Positions 1 to 7,068 are shown, counted from the first letter of the stretch. The stretch: 7,095 nucleotides of DNA from an uncultured Collinsella sp. (GCA_902475825.1 CABSBA010000081.1:1-7095), one strand, 5' to 3'. Numbers and translations: made by a program. Notes: generated by a model not told the origin, from the sequence alone.

Positions 1-23
1 CCGAGCCGTCAGCTAAACTGTAG
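1..23 (+). other. Possible 3' tail of an upstream gene
   Basis: Two plus-strand frames end here just before a terminator. One reads ...RAVS and stops with TAA at 14-16; the other reads ...EPSAKL and stops with TAG at 21-23, directly next to the terminator stem. One of them is probably the end of the gene served by that terminator, but 23 bases are too few to choose the frame or name a product. Confidence 0.25.
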
Positions 24-56
24 AAGGGGGAGGCCTCGCGGCCTCCCCCTTTTTTT
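24..56 (+). terminator. Intrinsic terminator of the upstream unit
   Basis: A perfect 12-bp stem (24-35 with 40-51, core GGGGGAGGCC/GGCCTCCCCC) closes a four-base loop, TCGC, and runs into seven T residues at 50-56. The T tract lies only on the plus-strand 3' side; the opposite side has no comparable run. It therefore acts on rightward transcription coming from outside the window and separates that unit from the acpS operon. Confidence 0.93.
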
Positions 57-104
57 GCGCTTATAGGGCCATCACTCCACTGTCGCTGTGTTTTTGACCC
101 TCGT

Positions 105-134
105 TTGTTGCATCTTCTGCGAACGGGCTACAAT
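105..134 (+). promoter_or_regulatory. Probable sigma-70-type promoter of the operon
   Basis: A good -10 box, TACAAT, lies at 129-134 (five of six consensus bases). A weak -35 candidate, TTGTTG, lies at 105-110 with an 18-base spacer. Transcription would begin near 140-142, about 22 bases before the chosen acpS start, leaving a short 5' UTR that just holds the ribosome binding site. A better -35 match, TTGACC at 94-99, is about 29 bases from the -10 box and cannot pair with it. This is the only gap in the window where a main operon promoter fits, since downstream genes abut or overlap. Confidence 0.55.
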
Positions 135-153
135 GTCATAGTCTGTGCAGCAT

Positions 154-158
154 GGAGG
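154..158 (+). promoter_or_regulatory. Ribosome binding site that sets the acpS start
   Basis: GGAGG sits five bases before the ATG at 164. An in-frame ATG at 152 lies upstream of, and overlaps, this site and has no Shine-Dalgarno sequence of its own. The site therefore favours initiation at 164, giving a protein that begins MVEAGIGVDIVEI, as expected for AcpS. Confidence 0.8.
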
Positions 159-163
159 TGATT

Positions 164-703
164 ATGGTCGAAGCCGGAATCGGCGTTGATATCGTCGAGA
201 TTTCCCGAATGAAATCAATCCTTGAGAAGACACCCGCGTTTGCTCGGCGCGTGTTTACCGATGAAGAGCGTTCGTATTGCGATGCCTCGTCTCGTCCTGC
301 CGCGCATTATGCCAGTCGTTTTGCTTCTCGCGAGGCGGTACTTAAGGCGCTTGGTACGGGTTTTAGCCAGGGCGTTGGCCGTAAAGACGTTTCCGTAACG
401 CGCGATAAGCTCGGCAAGCCAAAAGCGCTGCTTTCGGGTCGCGCTCTTGAAATCGCCCAGGAATTGGGCGTTGTCGAGGTTGCTCTTTCTATTACTCTGA
501 CGGGTGACTTGGCTGTCGCTAATGCCATTGCGATCACCGAGGATGCTCGACCTAAACCCAAGGAAGAAAAAGTGAGCACGAAGGAGCGCGTTGCTCAGAC
601 ATTTAAAGAGGCTCGTTCTGTCTTAGACGAGCTCGAACAGCTGCAACAATCTGCTTTGTCGGAACATCTGGATGATGATCCGCAAGATGCGCTAGGAGCA
701 TAG
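164..703 (+). CDS. acpS: Holo-[acyl-carrier-protein] synthase with C-terminal extension
   Basis: Transfers 4'-phosphopantetheine from CoA to a serine of acyl carrier protein, activating it for cytoplasmic fatty acid synthesis. The 179-residue product begins with the AcpS signature GIGVDIVEISR, in which D9 is the expected Mg2+ ligand. The second motif, RFASREAVLKALGTGF (52-67), carries E57 and K61; LGKPK (83-87) follows. The catalytic fold ends near residue 126. The usual family length is about 120-130, so residues 127-179 form an extra tail: a Lys/Glu/Pro-rich hinge, a likely amphipathic helix (about 140-168) and an acidic end. The third motif reads SITLTGD, where many homologues have SITHT, so leucine replaces a common histidine; E. 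coli AcpS also lacks that histidine. The start at 164 is chosen over 152 because of the GGAGG at 154-158. It is the first gene of the operon, and its stop codon abuts the nnr start. The core identity is secure; the tail's role is unknown. Confidence 0.93.
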   Translation: MVEAGIGVDIVEISRMKSILEKTPAFARRVFTDEERSYCDASSRPAAHYASRFASREAVLKALGTGFSQGVGRKDVSVTRDKLGKPKALLSGRALEIAQELGVVEVALSITLTGDLAVANAIAITEDARPKPKEEKVSTKERVAQTFKEARSVLDELEQLQQSALSEHLDDDPQDALGA

Positions 704-2320
704 ATGAAACCGGTTTTGAGTACCGAGGAAGTCGTTCGCCTCGAAGATATTATCGAGCGTGAGGGCACCTCGAAGGCCGAACTCATGGAGTTGGCGGGCG
801 AATTTGCTGCCAACGAGATTTTAAAGCTCAACCCCGATCGCGTTCTTGTATTGGTCGGTTTTGGCAACAATGGCGGAGACGGCTGGGTTGCCGCTGACAT
901 TCTGACGCATAAGGGCGTTGATGTAGATATCGTCTCTCCGGTTGAGCCGGATGAGATCCCTGCCGCTCTCGCTCGTCATGTCGCCCGTCGTACTGCTGGT
1001 CGCGACGTGCATGTGTGTGTCGGCCCCTCTCGTGATGAGCTGGAGGTGCTGATTGATAAGGCTGATGTTGTAGTCGATGCCATTTTTGGTACCGGTTTTC
1101 ATGGTGATCTTCGTGCGCCGTTTTCAATCTGGATCCCCACGGTCAATGAAAATGCCGATCGCGTTGTCTCCATCGATGTTCCCTCGGGCCTGAATGCCGA
1201 GACGGGTGTGGTGGATGACGACTGCATTCGTGCCGAGCGTACGGTGACGATGATTGCTCCCAAGATCGGCTTATACAGCGCTGACGGTCCCGAATATGCA
1301 GGCGATCTGGTCTGCGGCGGTCTGTATGACCGCCTTGATGAGGTTATTGACGATGTCGACCATGCTGCCGAGATCGTGGAACCCGGTGACCTTGTGGACT
1401 ATTTTGCTCCGCTGCCTACGAATATCGATAAGTACTCGCGCGGCTCGGTGCTCATTGTTGCCGGATCGGCGCAGTATCCTGGTGCGGCCATTATGGCTGC
1501 CAAGTCCGCTGCCCGCGCAGGCGCCGGCTATGTGGCAGTCGCGACTCCGGATGCGTGTGCCAACCTTATCCGCATGGCGCTCCCCTCGATTCCGGTCTTT
1601 GCTATTCCATCTGATTCCCGCGGTTCTTTTGGTGCCGCTGCGCGCATGACGGTATGTGAGATTGCCAAGAAATATAGCTGCGTGCTGTGTGGTCCCGGCA
1701 TGACGACATCTGCCGGTGCCATGCAGGTGGTTTCGGGTCTGCTTGAGCTCGACGTACCGCTTATCTTGGATGCCGATGCTCTCAACTGCCTTGCCAAGAT
1801 TGCAATCGATGGCATCGACAGTAATCCCGAGATGTATCGTCGTGAGCAGCCGCTCGTTATGACGCCGCATTATCGTGAGCTTTCGCGTCTCGTCGCCGGT
1901 GATGAGGTCAATGACCTTGGAACCGCGATTGCCGCCGCGCAAAAGGTTGTCTGGGCCGCCGGTTCCGATAACCTCGTTGTTATCGCTAAGGGCCCGACGA
2001 CGGCCATTTGCGGTGTTGAGCGCGTGCTGCTGCCGCTCTCTGGCCCGGCGTCGTTGGCGACCGCTGGCTCGGGTGACGTCCTTGCGGGTATTCTGGCCGG
2101 CACGCTAGCCACCATGCGCGACGAGATGGACCGCTGGGAGCTGCTGTACTCGTATGCCGTCGCGCTTCATAGCTATGCCGGTTTTGCCGCGGCGACGGAG
2201 TTTGGCGAGAAGAGCGTTATCGCGACCGATCTTATCGACTTGATCGGTCCCGCCATGGAGTTGGCGGCAAAGGATGCGCTCGATGATCTGGGAATCACGG
2301 ACGAAGGGTCGGATGACTAA
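704..2320 (+). CDS. nnr: Bifunctional NAD(P)H-hydrate epimerase / ADP-dependent dehydratase
   Basis: Repairs hydrated NADH and NADPH: the N-terminal domain epimerises R- and S-NAD(P)HX and the C-terminal domain dehydrates the S form with ADP. The protein has 538 residues, typical for the fused bacterial Nnr (E. coli YjeF-like). The YjeF_N domain (about 1-215) shows GFGNNGGDG (52-60), VDAIFGTG (124-131) and IDVPSGLNAETG (157-168), with D158 as the likely catalytic aspartate. An acidic linker (about 211-240) leads to the ribokinase-like domain (about 241-525), with KYSRG (243-247), LDADAL (355-360), TPHYRE (387-392), AKG (428-430) and the anion-hole/catalytic motif AGSGDVLAG (454-462). The ATG directly follows the acpS stop, with AGGAG at 694-698 five bases upstream. 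Nothing appears broken; both halves look active. Confidence 0.95.
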   Translation: MKPVLSTEEVVRLEDIIEREGTSKAELMELAGEFAANEILKLNPDRVLVLVGFGNNGGDGWVAADILTHKGVDVDIVSPVEPDEIPAALARHVARRTAGRDVHVCVGPSRDELEVLIDKADVVVDAIFGTGFHGDLRAPFSIWIPTVNENADRVVSIDVPSGLNAETGVVDDDCIRAERTVTMIAPKIGLYSADGPEYAGDLVCGGLYDRLDEVIDDVDHAAEIVEPGDLVDYFAPLPTNIDKYSRGSVLIVAGSAQYPGAAIMAAKSAARAGAGYVAVATPDACANLIRMALPSIPVFAIPSDSRGSFGAAARMTVCEIAKKYSCVLCGPGMTTSAGAMQVVSGLLELDVPLILDADALNCLAKIAIDGIDSNPEMYRREQPLVMTPHYRELSRLVAGDEVNDLGTAIAAAQKVVWAAGSDNLVVIAKGPTTAICGVERVLLPLSGPASLATAGSGDVLAGILAGTLATMRDEMDRWELLYSYAVALHSYAGFAAATEFGEKSVIATDLIDLIGPAMELAAKDALDDLGITDEGSDD

Positions 2321-2322
2321 TT

Positions 2323-3468
2323 ATGAATAAAGCCGATTTGACGCGTTGGTCCTGGGTCGAGATCGACCGCGGGGCGCTTCGCCGCAACACGAGGGCCTAT
2401 AAGAATTTGCTGAATCCGCGTCAGCGCCTGTGCTGCGTGGTTAAAGCCGACGCTTATGGTCATGGAGCTGTTGAGTGCGCCAAGATTATGTATTCGGCCG
2501 GCGCCGACATGTTTGCCGTGGCGACGGTTAACGAGGGTGTTGAGCTCCGACAGGGCGGGATTACGAAACCCGTCCTTATCCTAAGCGAGCCGCCTATCGA
2601 GGCCATTCCGACGTTGCTCGAGTTCGATATCATGCCCTCGGTCTATACGTCCGACTTTGCTCTTGCGTATGGCGAATGTGCCGTCGCGGCGGGCAAGGTG
2701 GGCAAGTATCATCTCGCCATCGAGACGGGCATGAACCGCATCGGCGTACATTACACGCAGGTGCTCGACTTTGTCCGCGGTATTGATTTTCATCGCGGTA
2801 TTCAGTGCGACGGCGTATTTACGCACTTCGCCACGGCCGATGAACCTTCGGGCTGGGACTACAAGCTGCAGTGCCAGCGCTTTACCGAGGCCGTTCAGGC
2901 CATTAAGGATGCGGGTTTTGAGTGCGGTATCGTGCATTGCGCCAACACGCCGTCCTCGATGCTCGACCCCTCGATGCATTTTGATATGATTCGCGCCGGC
3001 GTTGGCTTGTATGGCATGCAGCCGTGCGAGCTGAGTGGCCGCGTGATGCAGCTTGATCCCGTTATGAGCGTCCATGCGCGTGTGACGCGCGTGGCACACC
3101 CTGCGATGGGTGAGGGCGTGGGCTACGGTTTTACCTACCGCGTACCGCGTACGCGCGTTCAGATCTGCACGCTGCCGATCGGTTATGCCGACGGCCTATC
3201 GCGTACGCTTTCCAATCGTATGGATGTGCTGTATCGCGGCGAGCGCGTGCGTCAGGTTGGCAATATCTGCATGGATCAGTTTATGGTCGCCATTCAGTCC
3301 AACCCGGCACACGAGATTCCCGAGGCCGAGTATGGTGACGAGATGATTATTGTCGGCCGCGATGGCGATGCCGAGATCACTATGGACGAGATGGCCCGAC
3401 TGCGCGGAACGATTAACTACGAGGTCGCCTGCGGCTTTGGCATGCGTCTCGACAAGGTCTACGTGTAG
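2323..3468 (+). CDS. alr: Alanine racemase (PLP-dependent)
   Basis: Interconverts L- and D-alanine in the cytoplasm, supplying D-alanine for peptidoglycan. The length, 381 residues, is normal for the family. The N-terminal TIM barrel carries the PLP lysine K41 in VVKADAYGHGA (39-49), GMNRIGV (136-142) with R139, which usually contacts the cofactor, and MIRAGVGLYG (222-231). The C-terminal beta domain carries the second catalytic residue, Y268, in EGVGYGFTY (264-272), then LPIGYADGL and GNICMDQF (313-320). The ATG lies two bases after the nnr stop. No strong Shine-Dalgarno sequence is seen (only GGAT at 2311-2314, or GAAGGG about 14 bases away), so translation probably depends on coupling to nnr. 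Alr is a regular neighbour of tsaE in actinobacteria. A biosynthetic rather than catabolic role is inferred from the operon setting. Confidence 0.96.
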   Translation: MNKADLTRWSWVEIDRGALRRNTRAYKNLLNPRQRLCCVVKADAYGHGAVECAKIMYSAGADMFAVATVNEGVELRQGGITKPVLILSEPPIEAIPTLLEFDIMPSVYTSDFALAYGECAVAAGKVGKYHLAIETGMNRIGVHYTQVLDFVRGIDFHRGIQCDGVFTHFATADEPSGWDYKLQCQRFTEAVQAIKDAGFECGIVHCANTPSSMLDPSMHFDMIRAGVGLYGMQPCELSGRVMQLDPVMSVHARVTRVAHPAMGEGVGYGFTYRVPRTRVQICTLPIGYADGLSRTLSNRMDVLYRGERVRQVGNICMDQFMVAIQSNPAHEIPEAEYGDEMIIVGRDGDAEITMDEMARLRGTINYEVACGFGMRLDKVYV

Positions 3469-3476
3469 GAGCCGCT

Positions 3477-4097
3477 ATGGGCGTCATGCACATCCCCGGA
3501 CATAGTCACCAGGCGCCGCGCGAGGTTGCGCTCGAGGAGATTGAGGCTGTTTTAGGCGACTGCCATCTCTGCCAGCTCTATCAGTCGCGCCATAATATCG
3601 TGTTTGGCGTGGGAAACCCCCGCGCCCGCGTCATGTTTATCGGTGAGGCGCCGGGTCGCAACGAGGATTTGCAGGGCGAACCCTTTGTGGGGGCGGCGGG
3701 CGAGGATCTCAACGGCATCCTTTCGCTGGCGGGGCTCAAACGCGCAGACGTCTACATTGCCAACGTGCTTAAGTGTCGCCCGCCGGGAAACCGCAATCCG
3801 CGCCCCGAGGAAGTGCTGGCTTGCTCACCGTTTTTGCGCGAGCAGATTCGAAGCATCTGGCCCGATATCATCGTGACGCTCGGTAACCCCGCAACGCACT
3901 TTGTGCTCAAGACCGAGATCGGCATTACCAAGCTGCGCGGCAGGTTCCATCAGATGGGCCACTTTGTGGTGATGCCGACGTTTCATCCTGCGGCGGCGCT
4001 GCGCAATCCGGCGTGGCAGGAGTTGCTGGAGGAAGACTTTAAGATGCTGGGCGACTATCTGGAGCGGCACCCCGCGCCGGAGACCGCCTCGGAATAA
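3477..4097 (+). CDS. Family 4 uracil-DNA glycosylase (Fe-S)
   Basis: Removes uracil from DNA after cytosine deamination or dUMP misincorporation, starting base excision repair. The 206-residue length fits family 4 (UdgA type). Motif A reads GEAPGRNEDLQG (56-67), which separates family 4 from family 5 (GLAPA-like). The catalytic HPA motif of motif B lies at H170-P171-A172 within TFHPAAALRNP. Four cysteines, C29, C32, C100 (in NVLKCRPPGNR) and C116, match the known 4Fe-4S ligand spacing of Thermotoga-type enzymes. ITKLRG (150-155) also matches the family. The start is supported by AGGAG at 3467-3471, which overlaps the alr stop and lies five bases before the ATG; an ATG at 3486 would be too far away. 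It ends in tandem TAA codons (4095-4100). A DNA repair gene between alr and tsaE is not part of the usual actinobacterial cluster. Confidence 0.92.
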   Translation: MGVMHIPGHSHQAPREVALEEIEAVLGDCHLCQLYQSRHNIVFGVGNPRARVMFIGEAPGRNEDLQGEPFVGAAGEDLNGILSLAGLKRADVYIANVLKCRPPGNRNPRPEEVLACSPFLREQIRSIWPDIIVTLGNPATHFVLKTEIGITKLRGRFHQMGHFVVMPTFHPAAALRNPAWQELLEEDFKMLGDYLERHPAPETASE

Positions 4098-4109
4098 TAA
4101 GGAGCATAT

Positions 4110-4616
4110 ATGTCCCTGGAGCGCCTGGGGGTAGGTACCTATAGAACGGCTCGTACTGCCGATACGGAGCATTTTGGCGAGCTGGTCGCACCGTGTCTAG
4201 AAGATGGCGATGTGCTGATTTTGACCGGCGGCCTCGGGGTGGGCAAAACCCACTTTACCAAGGGCGTTTCGCGCGCTCTGGGCGATGAGCATATGGTCAC
4301 GAGCCCTACGTTCGCACTCATGGCCGTTCATGACCAAGGGCGTATTCCGCTGTTCCATTTTGATCTGTACCGCCTGGAGCATGCCTACGAGCTTGAGGAT
4401 ACGGGCATTTTTGACGTGCTGGGCTATGAGGGTATTTGCCTGCTGGAATGGGGCGAGCAGTTTCAGGATGAGCTGACGGATGAGTATCTTTCGGTGACGC
4501 TTAAGCGCGATGAGGACGACAGCGACGTGCGAACGATAACGCTCGAGGCGCACGGCGAGCGCGCAGCGGAGCTTTCCGATTTGATTGATAGGGCTGTACA
4601 AGATGAGCTTGCATAA
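4110..4616 (+). CDS. tsaE: tRNA t6A biosynthesis ATPase TsaE
   Basis: The P-loop ATPase that binds the TsaB-TsaD pair and is needed for catalytic turnover in making N6-threonylcarbamoyladenosine at position 37 of ANN-decoding tRNAs. The 168-residue product has the Walker A motif GGLGVGKT (40-47), SPTF (65-68), the family signature FHFDLYRL (82-89) and LLEWGEQF (111-118), in the usual order. The family is normally about 150-170 residues, so it is full length; the acidic-basic stretch around 132-139 lies in the variable C-terminal part. AAGGAG at 4099-4104 is five bases from the ATG, the clearest ribosome binding site within the operon. Its last 14 bases overlap the start of the tsaB-rimI-tsaD gene, so TsaE and its partners are probably translated in a coupled way. 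It was formerly called YjeE. Confidence 0.95.
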   Translation: MSLERLGVGTYRTARTADTEHFGELVAPCLEDGDVLILTGGLGVGKTHFTKGVSRALGDEHMVTSPTFALMAVHDQGRIPLFHFDLYRLEHAYELEDTGIFDVLGYEGICLLEWGEQFQDELTDEYLSVTLKRDEDDSDVRTITLEAHGERAAELSDLIDRAVQDELA

Positions 4617-6987
4617 CGATTACGCGCTGGTGGTGGCGCTCGATACTTCGACCGATATGCTTGCCTGCGCGGCAAGCTGGATTGATGGGCAGACGGGCGA
4701 GACGAAGCAGGTGAGTGGCGACCATATGTGCCGTCGCCATGCCAATGTGGAGCTCGTGAATACCGTCGACAGCGTGCTTGCTCAGGCTGGCATGGACCGT
4801 GCCGACGTGGGCAGTTACGTCGTCGGCCGCGGCCCGGGTTCGTTTACGGGCGTGCGTATCGGCATCTCCACCGCAAAGGGTCTGGCACGCGGTGCCAACG
4901 TGCCGTTGCTGGGCGTGTCGACACTTGACGCTTGCGCCTGGACAGCATGGAAGGCCGGCGTACGCGGCAAGCTTGGTGTTCTTGCCGATGCCATGCGCGG
5001 CGAGGTGTACCCGGCGCTCTATGTGCTGGGGGATGAGGGCCCCGAGCGTCTGTTTGAGCGCGAGCGCGTGGTCAAGGCCGCCGTGGCGCTTGATGAGTGG
5101 CGCCAGACCGCGGACTGGGATCAGGTTCAGCTGACTGGTGACGGTCTCGTGCGTTATGGCAAACTGCTGGGCGAGGATGAGACGGCGCGCTGCGTGGAGC
5201 GAGACCTGTGGTGGCCCTCGGGCGAGGGCCTGCTGATGGCGCACGCCGCAGGCGATGGCGATCCGGCTCGCGTCTTGCCGATCTATACGCGCCTTTCGGA
5301 TGCCGAGGAAAACGAGCGCAAGCGTCTGGGCCTTGCCGAGAGCGCGCAGAGTGAGGTGACAGGTGTTGCCGACGAGCTTGCCGGACGTCATCTGCAATTC
5401 CGCCCCATGGGCGCGGCGGATGCCGAGGGCGCGAGCGCACTGGAGACCGCCTGCTTTGAAGGCGCCGGACACGAGGCGTGGACGCCGGGCATGTTCCTGT
5501 CCGAGCTGGGCGAGGACGTTGCCGCGCCGCGTAGCTGGTGGGTGGCGCACGACGACGGCTGTCTGCTGGGTCTTGCCGGCGGTATGGTCGTCGACGGGGA
5601 CGTGCAGATTATGGACGTTGCCGTCGATCCGGCGCATCGCCGCGAGGGCATCGCCCGCAAGCTGCTGTCGCACGTGAGCTATGACGCACAGATGCTCGGC
5701 TGCACCACGGCTTCGCTTGAGGTTGAGGACGGCAACGAGGCCGCAATTGCACTCTATGCCGCTCTGGGCTTTACCGAGGCGGGTCGTCGCCGTGGCTATT
5801 ACGGTGCCGGCAAGGATGCCATCGTCATGACGGCGCCGCTGCCCCTGGTGCTTCCTCTCGACAATGCCTCGCCCGAGCCGACGGCTGCCGAACAGCGTGT
5901 ATGGCCGCTGCCCGCGCCCGAACGCACCGCTGAGGAGCGTGCCGAAATCGAGCGCCGCCGCCTGGTGCTTGCCATCGAGAGCTCCTGCGACGAGACAGCC
6001 GTGGCAATTATCGATGCGGATGGCAATATACTGGCCAACCAGGTGTCGACACAGATTGATTTTCATGCTCGCTTTGGCGGCGTGGTGCCCGAGATCGCCT
6101 CGCGCAAGCACGTTGAGGTGATTGTGAGTGTCGTAGATGCGGCGCTTGAAGATGCCGCGGCGTCGCTTGGCCTTACGGGCGGAGCCATTGCACCAAGTGA
6201 GCTTGCCGCCGTGGGCGTGACGCAAGGTCCGGGCCTGGTGGGTGCCTTGGTGGTGGGTGTCGCCTTTGCCAAGGGCTTTGCGTATGCTGCCGGCAAACCG
6301 CTGGTGTGCGTCAATCATCTGGAGGGTCACCTGTTTGCCAACCTGTTGGCGCAGCCCGACCTCAAGCCGCCGTTTATCTTTACGCTTGTTTCGGGCGGGC
6401 ACACCATGCTCGTGCACGTAAGGGCATGGGGCGACTACGAGGTGCTTGGCGAGACGCTTGACGACGCCGTGGGCGAAGCCTTCGACAAGGTGGCAAAGGC
6501 ACTGGGCCTTGGCTATCCCGGAGGCCCCATCATCTCCAAGCTTGCCGAGACGGGCAACCCTAAGGCGATTGATTTCCCCCGCGCGCTGAACAGCAGGGGC
6601 GACTATCGCTTCTCGCTTTCGGGCCTCAAGACGGCGGTGACGCTCTACATCGAGCAGGAGACCAAGGCCGGGCGCACGATTCACCTGCCCGATCTGGCGG
6701 CCTCGTTTGAGGCGGCGGTCTTTGACGTGCAGTACAAGAAGGCCAAAAACGCCCTGCACGCCACCGGGTGCAAGGAGTATTGCATCGGCGGCGGCGTCTC
6801 GGCCAACCCGCATCTGCGCGAGATGATGATCAAGAAACTCGGGCGTCAGGGAATCCGCGTAACGGTGCCGCCCTTGTCTGCCTGCACCGATAACGCCGCC
6901 ATGATCGCGGAGGTCGCTCGCCGTAAATTCGACCGAGGTGAAATCTCGCCGTTCGACGTCGACGCCGATCCAAACATGACGCTGTAG
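4603..6987 (+). CDS. TsaB-RimI-TsaD three-domain fusion protein
   Basis: A single 794-residue chain joins three normally separate proteins. TsaB (about 1-235) has the signature GRGPGSFTGVRIG (75-87) and the typical end PIYTRLSDAEEN (226-237). RimI (about 262-412), the GNAT that acetylates the N-terminus of ribosomal protein S18, has the acetyl-CoA loop RREGIA (346-351), plus E373 and Y385 aligning with E. coli catalytic E103 and Y115. TsaD (about 453-794) transfers the threonylcarbamoyl group to A37. It has ESSCDET (459-465), the metal ligands H572 and H576 in NHLEGH, SGGHT (597-601), GGGVSAN (729-735) and D763 in CTDN. All three parts are full length. A Pro/Ala-rich, then charged linker (413-452) separates RimI from TsaD. 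The start at 4603 is preferred over an in-frame TTG at 4585 because AGGG (4590-4593) lies nine bases before the ATG. No frameshift or stop interrupts it. The TsaC partner is not in the window. Confidence 0.95.
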   Translation: MSLHNDYALVVALDTSTDMLACAASWIDGQTGETKQVSGDHMCRRHANVELVNTVDSVLAQAGMDRADVGSYVVGRGPGSFTGVRIGISTAKGLARGANVPLLGVSTLDACAWTAWKAGVRGKLGVLADAMRGEVYPALYVLGDEGPERLFERERVVKAAVALDEWRQTADWDQVQLTGDGLVRYGKLLGEDETARCVERDLWWPSGEGLLMAHAAGDGDPARVLPIYTRLSDAEENERKRLGLAESAQSEVTGVADELAGRHLQFRPMGAADAEGASALETACFEGAGHEAWTPGMFLSELGEDVAAPRSWWVAHDDGCLLGLAGGMVVDGDVQIMDVAVDPAHRREGIARKLLSHVSYDAQMLGCTTASLEVEDGNEAAIALYAALGFTEAGRRRGYYGAGKDAIVMTAPLPLVLPLDNASPEPTAAEQRVWPLPAPERTAEERAEIERRRLVLAIESSCDETAVAIIDADGNILANQVSTQIDFHARFGGVVPEIASRKHVEVIVSVVDAALEDAAASLGLTGGAIAPSELAAVGVTQGPGLVGALVVGVAFAKGFAYAAGKPLVCVNHLEGHLFANLLAQPDLKPPFIFTLVSGGHTMLVHVRAWGDYEVLGETLDDAVGEAFDKVAKALGLGYPGGPIISKLAETGNPKAIDFPRALNSRGDYRFSLSGLKTAVTLYIEQETKAGRTIHLPDLAASFEAAVFDVQYKKAKNALHATGCKEYCIGGGVSANPHLREMMIKKLGRQGIRVTVPPLSACTDNAAMIAEVARRKFDRGEISPFDVDADPNMTL

Positions 6988-6997
6988 TCGTACGGGT

Positions 6998-7032
6998 GCG
7001 GTCCCCGGCGCTGCCCGGGCGCCAGCGGCCGC
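6998..7032. repeat. GC-rich imperfect inverted repeat after tsaD
   Basis: GCGG (6998-7001) pairs with CCGC (7029-7032), and GGCGC (7007-7011) with GCGCC (7019-7023), around a seven-base loop, TGCCCGG. Between them are further pairs (including one G-U) and two mismatches, giving about 13 pairs in a 35-base hairpin. It begins 10 bases after the fusion-gene stop. No T tract follows, so it is not a standard intrinsic terminator. It could protect the mRNA 3' end from exonucleases or be a REP-like element; one copy cannot decide this. Confidence 0.5.
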
Positions 7033-7068
7033 ATATGAACTTTCCTGCTCTACAGTCCTGCTCACGAC

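Noticed and set aside
94..99. TTGACC as the -35 box
   Set aside because: No -10-like hexamer lies 16-18 bases downstream, and TACAAT is about 29 bases away.
57..151. Riboswitch or leader peptide ahead of acpS
   Set aside because: The leader after the predicted transcription start is only about 20 bases, too short for a riboswitch, and no conserved aptamer-like pairing or small ORF with a ribosome binding site was seen.
152..163. Upstream ATG at 152 as the acpS start
   Set aside because: It overlaps the GGAGG that serves the ATG at 164 and has no site of its own; the extra residues MEVI are not expected in AcpS.
1271..1942. Minus-strand frame of 223 codons opposite nnr
   Set aside because: It lies wholly within nnr, whose catalytic motifs are all in the plus frame, and its product shows no recognisable domain or ribosome binding site.
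4585..4602. TTG at 4585 as the start of the fusion gene
   Set aside because: The ATG at 4603 has AGGG at a good distance, and the extra six residues are not part of the TsaB fold, which begins with the strand just before ALDTS.
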